Shown here: positions 14,766-25,415 of the stretch, one piece after another
Layout: each line of letters opens with the position of its first letter
How positions within the stretch are numbered: position 1 is the first letter of the stretch
DNA from: JAFGXW01 sp964634385
GTDB lineage: Bacteria; Bacillota_I; Bacilli_A; Izemoplasmatales; Izemoplasmataceae
Reading direction: 5' to 3'
DNA: 64,000 bases
Assembly: GCA_964634385.1 (NCBI GenBank)
Contig: CAZWIZ010000003.1
Coordinates: 1 to 64,000, forward strand
Translations under genes and position numbers: made by a program
The notes under the pieces: model-generated
Databases searched by the model: none
Seen by the model: only the letters and a program-made list of their open reading frames with translations
What the model was told of the DNA's origin: nothing

Positions 14766-16754
14766 ATGAAAAATAGTTATGAACTAAAATATTTAAAACA
14801 ATTGGCGAAACAATTTCCTACTGTACAAGAAGTTAGTACAGAATTAATTAATCTTACCGCTATTTTAAATATTCCTAAAGGAACTGAACACTTTTTATCT
14901 GACATTCACGGAGAATATGATACTTTTAACCATTTTCTTAAAAATGGATCAGGCGTTACACGCGGAAAACTTGATATTATTTTTCCTAAATTAAAAGAAA
15001 AAGAAAAAAATCGTTTAGCATTCTTTATTTATTATCCAAAACAAATGTTAAGAAAATATGAAAATATAATGGAAAAAGAAGAATATTATATATTTATTAG
15101 AAAACAATTGTTAAACTTAATTGAAATAAGTAAATATATGTCTAGAAAATACACAAAAAGTAAAATTAGAAAAAACTTACCTAAAGCATTTTCTTATATT
15201 ATTCAAGAACTTATATTTGAAAATGGTTCTCACACAGATAAAACACAATATTATAGTGCTATAATTGATGCTATTTTCAAAACAAAAAGAGAAAGAAATT
15301 TTATTATTGAAATATCTTACTTTATTCAAAGATTAACAATAGATCGTCTTCATGTTGTTGGTGATATTTTTGATAGAGGACCTAGTGCTCATTTAGTAAT
15401 GAATAAAATGATTAAATACCATTCAGTAGATATTGAATGGGGAAATCATGATATATTATGGATGGGAGCAGCTTGTGGTAGCAAATTAGCTATTTGTAAC
15501 GTATTAAGAAACTCTTCTAGATATAATACTCTAGATACATTAGAGGATGGATATGGTATTAATCTTCTACCTTTCGCTACATATGCACAAAAACATTATA
15601 AAAATGATTCATGTAAAATATTTATGCCGAAAAACAATTCTATTAAATTAGATATTGATAAAGAATTATTGGTAGCTAAAATGCATAAAGCTGCCGCGAT
15701 CCTTCAATTTAAACTTGAAGGATTAGTATTTCGTAGAAACCCTAATTTTAAATTAGATAATCGTTTACTTCTTGATAATATCAATTATGATAACGGTACT
15801 ATTAAACTCAATGGTATAACCTACAAATTAAAAGATACTAATTTCCCTACAATTGACCCATTAGATCCTTATAAATTAACATCTGAAGAAGAAAATTTAT
15901 TATCTCAATTAAAAAACGCATTTTTAAATAATGATTTATTACAACAACATATTGAATTTCTATTTCAAAACGGACATATGTTCTTAAAATACAATGGTAA
16001 TTTATTATTTCATGGATGTATTCCATTAAATAAAGATGGTTCATTTTCAAAAATTAAAATTGATCATAAATATTACAGTGGAAAATCCCTATTCAATATT
16101 TTAGAAACTAAATTGAGAACAAGTTACTTAAATCGTAATAATAAGAAAAGTAATAATAACAATGATTATTTTATTTTCTTATGGCAAGGAGAAAATTCTC
16201 CTTTATTTGGTAAAAAAGCCATGAAAACATTTGAAAGATACTTTATAGAAGATAAACAAACTCATTACGAGGAAATGAATAACTATTTTTTACTTCGTGA
16301 AAAAGAAACTGTTTTAAAACAAATATATCGTGAATTTAAAATTGATTATAATAAATCAAAAATCATTAATGGCCATGTTCCAAATGACATAACCGCTGGT
16401 GATAGACCAGTACTAGGAAACGGGAGAATCTACGCTATCGATGGTGGCATGAGTAAACAATACGCATCTAAAATCAGAATTGGTGGATATACATTAGTCA
16501 TAGACTCATATAAAATATTTTTAATTTCACATCAAAGATTTAATTCGTTAGATGATATCATTGAAAAAGAAGAAGACATTATTTCATTAAATCAATCAGA
16601 AGAAGTAAATATTAACAGAGAATATTTATATGACACAGATAAAGGTAAACAATTACAAGAAGAAATAGATGATTTATATAAATTATTAGAATCTTATCGA
16701 AATGGTGTAATTAAGGAATATTTAAAACAAAAACAATCTCATTTTTCAAAATGA
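14766..16754 (+). CDS. fbp: Fructose-1,6-bisphosphatase, class III
   Basis: A 662-residue enzyme of the Firmicutes class III type, hydrolysing fructose-1,6-bisphosphate to fructose-6-phosphate in gluconeogenesis. Metallophosphatase motifs are visible: FLSDIHGEYDTF near 45, VGDIFDRGPSAH near 201, EWGNHDILWMGA near 225, and C-terminal NGHVPNDITAGDRPVLGNG. Length is normal. The ATG at 14766 has GAGGAG 7 nt upstream; the in-frame ATG at 14751 precedes that site. It is convergent with acpS and shares a bidirectional terminator that contains its stop codon. Confidence 0.96.
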   Translation: MKNSYELKYLKQLAKQFPTVQEVSTELINLTAILNIPKGTEHFLSDIHGEYDTFNHFLKNGSGVTRGKLDIIFPKLKEKEKNRLAFFIYYPKQMLRKYENIMEKEEYYIFIRKQLLNLIEISKYMSRKYTKSKIRKNLPKAFSYIIQELIFENGSHTDKTQYYSAIIDAIFKTKRERNFIIEISYFIQRLTIDRLHVVGDIFDRGPSAHLVMNKMIKYHSVDIEWGNHDILWMGAACGSKLAICNVLRNSSRYNTLDTLEDGYGINLLPFATYAQKHYKNDSCKIFMPKNNSIKLDIDKELLVAKMHKAAAILQFKLEGLVFRRNPNFKLDNRLLLDNINYDNGTIKLNGITYKLKDTNFPTIDPLDPYKLTSEEENLLSQLKNAFLNNDLLQQHIEFLFQNGHMFLKYNGNLLFHGCIPLNKDGSFSKIKIDHKYYSGKSLFNILETKLRTSYLNRNNKKSNNNNDYFIFLWQGENSPLFGKKAMKTFERYFIEDKQTHYEEMNNYFLLREKETVLKQIYREFKIDYNKSKIINGHVPNDITAGDRPVLGNGRIYAIDGGMSKQYASKIRIGGYTLVIDSYKIFLISHQRFNSLDDIIEKEEDIISLNQSEEVNINREYLYDTDKGKQLQEEIDDLYKLLESYRNGVIKEYLKQKQSHFSK

Positions 16755-16766
16755 GATTGTTTTTGT
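16727..16766. terminator. Bidirectional terminator between fbp and acpS
   Basis: AACAATCTCATTTT/AAAATGAGATTGTT hairpin with T-runs on both strands. It overlaps the end of fbp and touches the acpS stop. Confidence 0.85.
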
Positions 16767-17113
16767 TATTCCAAAGTGCAAATTGCTACAACATAATTAT
16801 CCGAATGAGAAATACTAATTAAAATTGTATCATTTGGTCTATATTTCGACTTAATATATGGAGCTCCAAATTCATCATTTAAAATTTCTACATCAACAAA
16901 GTTTAAAGGCATCTTGAATTTCTTATAAACTTTTGTATATGCTTCTTTGCCAGCAAAACGTCCTGAAATGTATTCTAATTTTCGCTGTTCATTTGTAATT
17001 GTATTATATCTTATCATTTCATTTTTAGAAAGTACTCTATTAATAAATCGATCATTTATCTTAACTTTTATTTGCTTAAATTCAACAATGTCAATTCCAA
17101 TTGCTTTACTCAT
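16766..17113 (-). CDS. acpS: Holo-[acyl-carrier-protein] synthase
   Basis: A 115-residue phosphopantetheinyl transferase that loads coenzyme A-derived phosphopantetheine onto acyl carrier protein. The motifs are GIDIVEFKQI (metal-binding aspartate), ISGRFAGKEAYTK and ISISHSDNYVVA. Length is typical. Its start overlaps the end of whiA by 8 bp, so it is translationally coupled. Confidence 0.95.
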   Translation of the reverse strand: MSKAIGIDIVEFKQIKVKINDRFINRVLSKNEMIRYNTITNEQRKLEYISGRFAGKEAYTKVYKKFKMPLNFVDVEILNDEFGAPYIKSKYRPNDTILISISHSDNYVVAICTLE

Positions 17114-18056
17114 TTAATCCCTCCAATATGCGGTCTGAAAGATCATTAATATTTCTAAAGCGATGATTTAAAGCTGATTTCGAAATTTGTTTATTTAATA
17201 TCTCAAAACTCAAATCAGCTAATTCATTTAATGATGATTCTGGAAATTTCTTTCTAAGTTCAATTGCTTCCTTCATACTTTTTGGTAATCTTGAAACATC
17301 AATCATGTTTTCAAGAACACTAATACTTCTTAGTTGTTTGTTTGCAGCAACTAATATTTTGTTTTGATTAGCAATTTCCATATTCATCACTCTTGTTATT
17401 GAATTAACAAAATCTCTTTTAATTCTCTCATCCTCAAATTCAAAAAGAGCACTAATTGCACCAACAACTCGTAAAAAATCAGAGATTTTTTCAGATTCTT
17501 TAATATAAGCAATATATCCTCTTTTTTTCTTTGCCACTTTTGTATTTAAATGAAAATAATTCATTAAATCTTTTAAAGCATTCACATGAATCTCATCATT
17601 TGAATGAATTTCTAAATGATAACTGCTACTTTTTGGAGAATTAATAGATCCGGATGCTAGAAATGCGCCTCTTAAATATGCTTTTTTGCAACATTCTTTA
17701 ATTATTAAAGTATCATCTATCCCTTGAAGATAATTTTCCCCAGTATTCATTAATCCTAATTCATTAATTATTTCATTTGCTTTACTTTTAATTATAACAA
17801 TATAAATATCTTTCTTTTTGAGTTTCATTTGTTTTTTTGATAAAATGTCAACATCTATTTTATATAAATTTTTTGTGCTTTTAATTACTTTTCTAGCAAT
17901 TTGAATATTCGTTGTCTGAAATTCAATTCGAAGACCATTACTTGATAAATTAATATTACCATTCAACGTTAAAAGAGCAGATAATTCTGCAAGTTGACAG
18001 CATTTATCGGCTTTTATACTTAATAATTCACTTTTGGTATTTGATGCAAAACTCAT
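17106..18056 (-). CDS. whiA: DNA-binding protein WhiA
   Basis: A 316-residue protein with a degenerate LAGLIDADG homing-endonuclease-like N-terminal domain (YLRGAFLASGSINSPKSSSY, near 127) and a C-terminal helix-turn-helix (LNELADLSFEILNKQISKSA, near 277). In Firmicutes and Actinobacteria, WhiA is a chromosome-associated factor linked to cell division. It usually sits with rapZ and yvcK; here acpS follows and trxB lies downstream as a separate unit. Confidence 0.95.
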   Translation of the reverse strand: MSFASNTKSELLSIKADKCCQLAELSALLTLNGNINLSSNGLRIEFQTTNIQIARKVIKSTKNLYKIDVDILSKKQMKLKKKDIYIVIIKSKANEIINELGLMNTGENYLQGIDDTLIIKECCKKAYLRGAFLASGSINSPKSSSYHLEIHSNDEIHVNALKDLMNYFHLNTKVAKKKRGYIAYIKESEKISDFLRVVGAISALFEFEDERIKRDFVNSITRVMNMEIANQNKILVAANKQLRSISVLENMIDVSRLPKSMKEAIELRKKFPESSLNELADLSFEILNKQISKSALNHRFRNINDLSDRILEGLNE

Positions 18057-18123
18057 AGTATCACACTCATTTATTTTTGTAACTAAATTATATCATCTGC
18101 CCAGTAAAAAGTCTATAATAACT

Positions 18124-18144
18124 AAAAAAGGAGCGAAAGCCCCT
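18124..18144 (-). terminator. trxB terminator
   Basis: GGGGC-TTTC-GCTCC hairpin followed by T6, overlapping the trxB stop codon. Confidence 0.8.
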
Positions 18145-19075
18145 ATTTTAGTTTCTTATTTAATTCACTAATATATTTTGTTGCTTCAACAGCTGCGACA
18201 GATCCATCACTTGCTGCAGTAATAATTTGACGTAATTCTTTATCTATTACATCTCCAATTCCATATATTCCAGGAACTTTAGTATGCATTTTTTGATCAG
18301 CTTCAATATATCCCCATTTATTTGTAATTCCAAGGTCCTTAATAAAACCTGTTTCTGGGATTTGACCAATAAAAACAAAAGCACCATTAGCTTTAATAAC
18401 TTGTTCTTCTTTTGTTTTCGCATGTCTAATTGTAACGCTTTCCATTTGATTTTCCCCATTAAACGATACAACTTCATATCCTAATAAAAAATCCATTTTA
18501 TTAGTTGATTTTGCTTCTTCAACAGCTTTAGCATCAGCTTGAAGATCTTCTAAAATATTTACAACGGTAATATGTTTAACTATTTTTGATAAATAAGTTG
18601 CTTCTTCAATAGCGCTATTTCCACCACCAACAACAACGATATCTAAATCTTTAAAGAAGGCACCATCACAAATAGCACACCAACTAACTCCTTTGCCAGT
18701 TAATCTAGTTTCTCCAGGAGCGTTTGTACCTCTTGGCACAGTCCCTGTTCCAATTATTACTGCTTTAGTTTTATATATCTCACCACTTGTTGTATGGATT
18801 TCTTTATAGTCCCCTAAATCTAAAATCTCGGTAACATCTCCGTATTGATATTCAACTCCTAATTCTTGTGTATGATTAAACATCTTTTCACTAATTTCAA
18901 ATCCAGTTACTTTTCCTAGACCTGTATAATTTTCTACTTCATAAGTAGTCATCATCTTACCACCAGGGGCAGATTTTTCTAACATTAAAGTTTTCAAGTT
19001 TGCTCGTTGTGCATATAGAGCAGCGGTCATTCCACCTGGTCCAGCACCAACAATAATAACATCATAATCATTCAT
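18143..19075 (-). CDS. trxB: Thioredoxin-disulfide reductase
   Basis: A 310-residue FAD/NADPH enzyme. The FAD motif GAGPGGMTAALYAQRA is at the N-terminus, the redox pair is CAIC (GVSWCAICDGAFF, near 132-135), and the NADPH motif is VVGGGNSAIEEATYLSK. The C-terminal FAD block is GIYGIGDVIDKELRQI. The ATG at 19075 has GAGGTG 6 nt upstream; the longer frame to 19105 overlaps lgt and includes that site. It lies 19 bp after lgt, so it is probably co-transcribed. Confidence 0.95.
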   Translation of the reverse strand: MNDYDVIIVGAGPGGMTAALYAQRANLKTLMLEKSAPGGKMMTTYEVENYTGLGKVTGFEISEKMFNHTQELGVEYQYGDVTEILDLGDYKEIHTTSGEIYKTKAVIIGTGTVPRGTNAPGETRLTGKGVSWCAICDGAFFKDLDIVVVGGGNSAIEEATYLSKIVKHITVVNILEDLQADAKAVEEAKSTNKMDFLLGYEVVSFNGENQMESVTIRHAKTKEEQVIKANGAFVFIGQIPETGFIKDLGITNKWGYIEADQKMHTKVPGIYGIGDVIDKELRQIITAASDGSVAAVEATKYISELNKKLK

Positions 19076-19094
19076 TTTCTTCACCTCGTTTATA

Positions 19095-20000
19095 TTATAG
19101 AGCATTTTCTTCTAATGCTTTATAGTAATGCTTTGTTTTTAATACTAAATGATTAAATAATATAAATGCAATTCCTCCTGCAATTAATAATAAAGATGTA
19201 ATTTGAGCAGTTCTAAGCCCAGTATTACCAATGTAAAGAGAATCAGTTCTCATTGCTTCAATAAAGAATCTACCAACACTATACCAAATTAAATAAATTC
19301 CTAATAAATCTCCCGTTCTTATTATTTTAGTTCTTCTTAAAATTAATAATAAAATAAATCCAGAAATATTCCAAACTGATTCATACAAGAAGGTTGGATG
19401 GTAATAATTCAATCCATCTGGACCATATAAATACATATTATTAGTTATAAAATTTGGAAGATGTAGTGTATCACTTAAAAATGCTCTTTGACTATCTAGT
19501 GATAAAATAGGATTACCAGATTCAACTCCACCAATTACTCCTCCATGAGCTTCTTGATTGAAAAAATTACCCCATCTACCAAATGCTTGGGCAATCAAGA
19601 AGCCAGGAGCTACTAAATCAATAGTTCTTAAAAAATTAATTTTCTTAATTTTCGTATAAATATAGACACTTACAAGAGCGGTAATAATACCTCCGTGAAT
19701 AGCTAATCCACCATCAGATATATTTACAATTCTAAATAACGATCCACCAAGATCATCCCATTTAAAATATCTTTCCCATTCAAATATGACATACCACATT
19801 CTTGTTCCAATAATTGATAATGGAACAATAACTATAACACCATCAAGAATTTGATTCATTGAAATTCCTAACCTTTTTCCTTCTCTAATACTTAAGATTA
19901 TAGCAATAATCATCCCTATAAGAATCATTACACTATACTTATACCAAGTTATTATTCCAAAATCTATAAACTCTCTGGGAATCGGATTAAATATATGCAT
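19095..20000 (-). CDS. lgt: Prolipoprotein diacylglyceryl transferase
   Basis: A 301-residue membrane enzyme that adds diacylglycerol to the lipobox cysteine of prolipoproteins. About seven hydrophobic helices, the HGG block (SDGGLAIHGGIITAL), and the signature GRWGNFFNQEAHGG near 142. A C-terminal GRFFIEAMRTDSL block is also conserved. The ATG at 20000 has GAGGT 7 nt upstream. It would process the lipoprotein at 751-1245. Confidence 0.95.
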   Translation of the reverse strand: MHIFNPIPREFIDFGIITWYKYSVMILIGMIIAIILSIREGKRLGISMNQILDGVIVIVPLSIIGTRMWYVIFEWERYFKWDDLGGSLFRIVNISDGGLAIHGGIITALVSVYIYTKIKKINFLRTIDLVAPGFLIAQAFGRWGNFFNQEAHGGVIGGVESGNPILSLDSQRAFLSDTLHLPNFITNNMYLYGPDGLNYYHPTFLYESVWNISGFILLLILRRTKIIRTGDLLGIYLIWYSVGRFFIEAMRTDSLYIGNTGLRTAQITSLLLIAGGIAFILFNHLVLKTKHYYKALEENAL

Positions 20001-20016
20001 AATCATTACCTCTTTC

Positions 20017-20577
20017 TTATTTTATATTTCTTTTTCTAAAATACTTTATTAACATAGTCCCTATTATATACCTAACCAACATGAAAATAGCCACAAATGC
20101 AACTAAAAAAGTTTCATCCATAAAGTTAAATGAATCGCCAAAAACATAGACATCTAAAGAATAAAATATAGCTACATATCCAATATAAAAAATAAAACCT
20201 AATGATTTAATAATAATTTTAAAATGATGAAATAAAATATATGATTTATATATAGATTCAAAAAATGTATATACTAACGCTAAAATAACAACATAAATTA
20301 TATCATTATATTCAGCAAAACTAAACAATTCAATAATTAGATAAATTAACGTTAAATTTAATATAAAACTAAAAATAAAATTAATGTAAATGTTATTATG
20401 GAAAACACCACCAAATTCAATTGAAATTATATTTCGTGGTTCTTTCTTTCTTGTTGATTTTACTTTTTCCAATTCTTCGATTGCTTTTAAAAGAGTTTCT
20501 AACTCCTCTTTTTCAACACCTAGATTTTCTTCATTTATCTCTTTTTTATCCTTTTCCTTCTTTAAGTCTTTATTCAT
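20017..20577 (-). CDS. Membrane protein with charged N-terminus, unknown function
   Basis: A 186-residue protein. Residues 1-50 are highly charged and Lys/Glu-rich, likely helical. Four hydrophobic helices follow at about 66-86, 92-112, 124-142 and 155-175. It begins 2 nt after the uvrA stop codon, using a GAGGTG inside the end of uvrA, so it is translated with uvrA and followed by lgt. No family recognised. Confidence 0.7.
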   Translation of the reverse strand: MNKDLKKEKDKKEINEENLGVEKEELETLLKAIEELEKVKSTRKKEPRNIISIEFGGVFHNNIYINFIFSFILNLTLIYLIIELFSFAEYNDIIYVVILALVYTFFESIYKSYILFHHFKIIIKSLGFIFYIGYVAIFYSLDVYVFGDSFNFMDETFLVAFVAIFMLVRYIIGTMLIKYFRKRNIK

Positions 20578-20579
20578 AA

Positions 20580-23393
20580 CTACACCTCAAGAACTTTTTT
20601 TAAATATTCCCCTGTAAAGCTGTTTTTATTATTACTTACTTCCTCTGGTGTTCCTACTGCAACAATTTCTCCACCCAAATCTCCACCTTCAGGTCCTAAA
20701 TCAACAATATAATCAGCTACTTTAATAACGTCTAGATTATGTTCAATAATAATTACTGTCGCACCTAAATTTACAATATGATCTATTACTTTAAGCAATC
20801 TTTTAACATCATCTGTATGAAGTCCAGTTGTTGGCTCATCTAGTATATATAATGTGTTTTCTGTAATTCTTTTATGAAGTTCCTTTGCTAATTTTACACG
20901 TTGTGCTTCTCCTCCTGATAATGTTGTTGCTGATTGTCCTATTTTTAAATAGCCTAATCCAACATCATGTAGGATTTTCAATTTTGCTTGAACTTTAGGA
21001 ATATTCTCAAAAAATATTACCGCTTCTTCAATAGTCATATTTAGAACATCACTAATGTTTTTCCCTTTGTATTTTACTTCTAATGTTTCACTATTATATC
21101 TTTTTCCATTACACACTTCGCAAGGTACATATACATCTGGTAGAAAGTGCATTTCTATCTTTATTAAGCCATCTCCCTTACATGTTTCACATCTTCCACC
21201 TTTAACATTAAAACTGAAACGTCCTTTTTTATACCCTCTAATTTTTGCTTCATTTGTCATTGTGAAAAGATCTCTAATATTATCAAATACTCCTGTATAT
21301 GTCGCTGGATTACTTCGCGGAGTTCTACCAATAGGAGATTGATCTATGTTGATAATTCTTTCAAAATTATCAACTCCTAATAATTCTAAAAAATCTCCCA
21401 TTGGTCTCTTCTTACGATATATTTTATTGGACAATCCTTTATATAAACATTCATTTATTAAACTACTTTTACCAGAACCACTAACTCCAGTAATAACTGT
21501 TAAAACTCCTTTAGGAATTTTAACATTAACCTTTTTAAGATTATTTTGTGATGCACCTTTAATTTCAATATATCCCCTTTTATGAGATCTTCTTGTTAAA
21601 GGAACATCTATTTTTAGACGTCCTGATAAATATTTTCCAGTAATACTGTTTTCATCTTTTAAAATCTCATCTATTGTTCCTTGAAAAACTACTTCTCCGC
21701 CATTAAGTCCGGCACCAGGACCGATATCAATAATTTGATCAGCTTCAAACATTGTTTCTTCATCATGTTCAACAATTATCAAAGTATTCCCTAAATCCCT
21801 CATTTTTTTTAGAGTTTTTATGAGTTTATAATTATCTTTTTGATGTAATCCAATACTAGGTTCATCTAAAACATATAATACTCCTGTTAATTGTGATCCA
21901 ATTTGAGTAGCTAATCTTATTCTTTGACTCTCTCCACCACTTAAAGTAGCTGATTGTCTTGATAAAGTCAAATAATTTAATCCAACATTTTCTAAAAAAC
22001 ATAGTCTTTCAATTATTTCTTTTATAACCATTTCACTAATCTTTTTATCTTTTTCACTTAATTTTAAATTTTGAAAAAAATTAATTAATTCTTTAATTGA
22101 TAAATCAGTAAGAGTAATAATATCTATTCCTCCAACTTTAACACTAAGAGCTTTTTCATTAAGTTTTTTTCCTTTACAAAGTTTACATGTAATAACAGAC
22201 ATATATCCTTCTATCCAATTTCTTATAAAACGTGATGTTGTTTCCGTATATCTTCTTTCAAAATTCGTTATAACACCCTCGAAAACATCGTTCTTTTGAT
22301 GTTTGTATCCATCTTCTAATTTTCCACCAAATGTAAATGTTATCTTATCTTTACTACCATAAAGAATAATATCTAAATCTTTTTGTGATAAATCTTTAAT
22401 TTTTTTATCTAAATCAATATGATAAAATTCCGCAGTTTGTTTTAATAATGAAAAAGTATACGTGTTAGTATTTTTCCATCCTTTAATCGCTCCATTATTA
22501 ATTGATAAATTTTTATTAGGAATAATTAATTCAGGATTAATTTTTCTTTCATATCCTAATCCATGACATTCAGGACATGCCCCATATGGGGCATTAAAAG
22601 AGAATAATCTTGGTTGAAGTTCACCGATACTAAAATCACATTTAGGACAGGCGTATTGTTCACTAAAAATGTGTTCTTCATCGTTAATTAAAATAACAAC
22701 TTTTCCATCTCCTAATGCAGCAGCTGTCTCTAAACTTTCAAATAAACGACTTCTTATTCCATCTTTCATTTTTAACCTATCAACTACAGCTTGAATTGTA
22801 TATCGTTTATTTTTTTCCATATCCAAATCATCATCTAAATCAAATATTTCTTTATTAATTCTAACTCTAACATATCCATCTTTTCGCAATTGATCTAAAA
22901 TTTTATGATGAGTTCCTTTTTTTTCTTTAACTAAAGGAGCTAAAATAATAACCCTTCCTGTAGCGATTTCCAGGACTTTTTCTGTCATTTGTTCAATACT
23001 TTGACTTGATATTTCTATGTTGTGTATAGGACAAATTGGTTTTCCAATTCTTGCGTATAACAATCTTAAATAATCATATATTTCTGTTACTGTACCAACA
23101 GTACTTCGAGGATTTTTTGAGGTTGTTTTTTGATCAATACTTATCGCAGGACTTAATCCTTCAATACTTTCTACATCAGGTTTCTCTAAATTACCAAGAA
23201 ACTGTCTAGCATACGCACTTAAACTCTCAACATATCTTCTTTGTCCTTCTTTATAGATTGTATCGAACGCTAAAGAAGACTTACCACTTCCACTTAAACC
23301 CGTCATTACAATAAGTTTATTTTTGGGAATAGATAAATCTATATTTTTTAAATTATTTTCTTTAGCACCTCTAATAATAATTTCATTTAACAT
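20580..23393 (-). CDS. uvrA: Excinuclease ABC subunit A
   Basis: A 937-residue damage-recognition ATPase of nucleotide excision repair. Two ABC ATPase modules: Walker A GLSGSGKSSLAF near 32 and GVSGSGKSSLIN near 636, signature motifs LSGGESQRIRLA and LSGGEAQRVKLA, and zinc-finger cysteine pairs CPKCDFS and CETCKGDG/CEVCNGKR. It is the first member of the run uvrA-membrane protein-lgt-trxB and lies 4 bp downstream of ligA. uvrB is not in this window. Confidence 0.97.
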   Translation of the reverse strand: MLNEIIIRGAKENNLKNIDLSIPKNKLIVMTGLSGSGKSSLAFDTIYKEGQRRYVESLSAYARQFLGNLEKPDVESIEGLSPAISIDQKTTSKNPRSTVGTVTEIYDYLRLLYARIGKPICPIHNIEISSQSIEQMTEKVLEIATGRVIILAPLVKEKKGTHHKILDQLRKDGYVRVRINKEIFDLDDDLDMEKNKRYTIQAVVDRLKMKDGIRSRLFESLETAAALGDGKVVILINDEEHIFSEQYACPKCDFSIGELQPRLFSFNAPYGACPECHGLGYERKINPELIIPNKNLSINNGAIKGWKNTNTYTFSLLKQTAEFYHIDLDKKIKDLSQKDLDIILYGSKDKITFTFGGKLEDGYKHQKNDVFEGVITNFERRYTETTSRFIRNWIEGYMSVITCKLCKGKKLNEKALSVKVGGIDIITLTDLSIKELINFFQNLKLSEKDKKISEMVIKEIIERLCFLENVGLNYLTLSRQSATLSGGESQRIRLATQIGSQLTGVLYVLDEPSIGLHQKDNYKLIKTLKKMRDLGNTLIIVEHDEETMFEADQIIDIGPGAGLNGGEVVFQGTIDEILKDENSITGKYLSGRLKIDVPLTRRSHKRGYIEIKGASQNNLKKVNVKIPKGVLTVITGVSGSGKSSLINECLYKGLSNKIYRKKRPMGDFLELLGVDNFERIINIDQSPIGRTPRSNPATYTGVFDNIRDLFTMTNEAKIRGYKKGRFSFNVKGGRCETCKGDGLIKIEMHFLPDVYVPCEVCNGKRYNSETLEVKYKGKNISDVLNMTIEEAVIFFENIPKVQAKLKILHDVGLGYLKIGQSATTLSGGEAQRVKLAKELHKRITENTLYILDEPTTGLHTDDVKRLLKVIDHIVNLGATVIIIEHNLDVIKVADYIVDLGPEGGDLGGEIVAVGTPEEVSNNKNSFTGEYLKKVLEV

Positions 23394-23397
23394 CTAA

Positions 23398-25383
23398 TCA
23401 CCTGTCTATTAGTTCTTTAAACTCTCTTTCAGTTAAAACTTTAACTCCAAGTTTTAATGCTGTAGTTAGTTTGCTACCAGCGTCACTTCCAGCTACAACA
23501 TAAGTTGTTTTCTTACTAACACTACTTGACACTTTTCCACCTAAAGACTCAATTAACTCTTTAGCTTCATTTCTTGTATATAATTCAAGTTTACCAGTTA
23601 AAACAAAAGTATTAGCTATAAACTCATCTTTATTTTCAACATTACTAGTATATCTTGTATTTAACCCTAATTCTTTTAATTCACTCATTAATTTAATATT
23701 TTCTTCAAGTTTAAAATAATCTATAATACTTTTAGCTATTACTGAACCAATCTCATCAATATTTATTAAATCTTCATATGTCCATTTTCCTAAATCGTCT
23801 AATGATGAATAGTTAGTAACAATTACTTTAGATACTTTTTCACCAACATGTCTTATTCCAAGACCAAATAACAATTTATCTAAATTGTTATTTTTGCTTT
23901 TTTCAATATTTTCAAGTAATTTATCAATACTTTTTATTCCAAAACCTTCTTTTACAATCAATTCTTCTCGATGATCTTTTAATAAATAAATATCCTTTAT
24001 TGAATTTAAAAACCCATCATTGTAAAACTGTTCAATAATTCTTTCCCCAAGACCTTCAATTGCCATTGCTTTCCTTGAAGCAAAATGAATTAATCCTTCA
24101 ATTTTTTTAGCATCACACACTGGATTTACGCAGTAGTGACCCGATTCCCCACTTTTTCTTACAAGGAGTTCTTTACACACAGGGCATTCTTTTATCATTG
24201 AAAAAGGAATACTTTCTTTTGTTCTTCTATCAAAGACAACTTTTACGACTTCAGGAATAATATCTCCTGCTTTTTTAATTACTACATAATCTTGTTCTCT
24301 AATATCTTTATCTATAACGTAATCTTCATTATGAAGTGTCGCTCTACTAACTGTACTGCCTTGAACAATAACTGGATCCAAATTAGCGACAGGTGTGATT
24401 TGGCCCGTACGACCTACTTGAAAAGAAATACTTTTAATTTTTGTAATAACTTCCTCTGCAGGAAACTTATAAGCTATTGCCCATTTAGGGCTTTTTGCTG
24501 TAAATCCGATTTTATCATATAAATCTAGTTGATTGACTTTAATAACAATCCCATCTATTTCATATGCAAGGGTATGTCTTTTTGCTGTATAAATATTTAT
24601 ATATTCAATTACTTCATCAATATTTTTGCATATTTTACTTAAAGGATTAATATGAAATCCTAACTTTTTAGCAAAAAATAGAGCTTCACTATGATTTTTA
24701 ATTGAGTGGTTTTCCGGACTAATAACACTATAAATAAACATATCTAAATTTCTTTTAGCTGCTACTCCACTATCTAGTTGTCTAATACTTCCAGATGCTG
24801 CGTTTCGTGGATTTTTAAATTCAAGTAAATTATTTAATAATCTTTCTTTGTTCGCAGCTTTAAATGATTTTTTACTCATGAATATTTCGCCACGTACTTC
24901 AAAATTATTTAAATAGTTAATTTTAAGAGGGATTGATTTAATTGTTCGAATATTATTAGTGATATTTTCCCCCGTTAAGCCGTTTCCCCGAGATGCGCCT
25001 AATACTAAATTACCGTTTTTATATTTAACACTACCGGCTAATCCATCTATTTTAAGTTCAACATTATAAATTACATTACCTACTTCTTTAATAATTTTTT
25101 CATCAAAATCTCTTAAATCATCTTCATTAAAAGCATTTGAAAGACTCATCATAGGAACATCATGAGTAACTTTTTCAAATTTATCTAAAACGATACTACC
25201 AACACGTTTAGTTGGAGAATTACTTTTTGCATATTTTGGATATGCTTTTTCCAATTGAATAAGTTCATGTAATAAAGCATCAAATTCTTGATCGCTAACT
25301 TCACTATTATCTAGAACATAATATTCGTAACTGTATTTTTCTAATAACGTCGTTAACTCTTCAATTCTTTTTTTAGTTTCCAT
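23398..25383 (-). CDS. ligA: NAD-dependent DNA ligase
   Basis: A 661-residue ligase. Adenylation lysine in VELKIDGLAGSVKYKNG (near 113), OB-fold, four-cysteine zinc finger (CPVC, then CVNPVC), helix-hairpin-helix repeats near 480-570, and C-terminal BRCT domain (NTFVLTGKLELYTRNEA). The ATG at 25383 follows GAGGTAATTTG. It sits 32 bp after pcrA, the usual pcrA-ligA pairing. Confidence 0.97.
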   Translation of the reverse strand: METKKRIEELTTLLEKYSYEYYVLDNSEVSDQEFDALLHELIQLEKAYPKYAKSNSPTKRVGSIVLDKFEKVTHDVPMMSLSNAFNEDDLRDFDEKIIKEVGNVIYNVELKIDGLAGSVKYKNGNLVLGASRGNGLTGENITNNIRTIKSIPLKINYLNNFEVRGEIFMSKKSFKAANKERLLNNLLEFKNPRNAASGSIRQLDSGVAAKRNLDMFIYSVISPENHSIKNHSEALFFAKKLGFHINPLSKICKNIDEVIEYINIYTAKRHTLAYEIDGIVIKVNQLDLYDKIGFTAKSPKWAIAYKFPAEEVITKIKSISFQVGRTGQITPVANLDPVIVQGSTVSRATLHNEDYVIDKDIREQDYVVIKKAGDIIPEVVKVVFDRRTKESIPFSMIKECPVCKELLVRKSGESGHYCVNPVCDAKKIEGLIHFASRKAMAIEGLGERIIEQFYNDGFLNSIKDIYLLKDHREELIVKEGFGIKSIDKLLENIEKSKNNNLDKLLFGLGIRHVGEKVSKVIVTNYSSLDDLGKWTYEDLINIDEIGSVIAKSIIDYFKLEENIKLMSELKELGLNTRYTSNVENKDEFIANTFVLTGKLELYTRNEAKELIESLGGKVSSSVSKKTTYVVAGSDAGSKLTTALKLGVKVLTEREFKELIDR

Positions 25384-25415
25384 CAAATTACCTCACTTAT
25401 TATAAAGTATTTAAA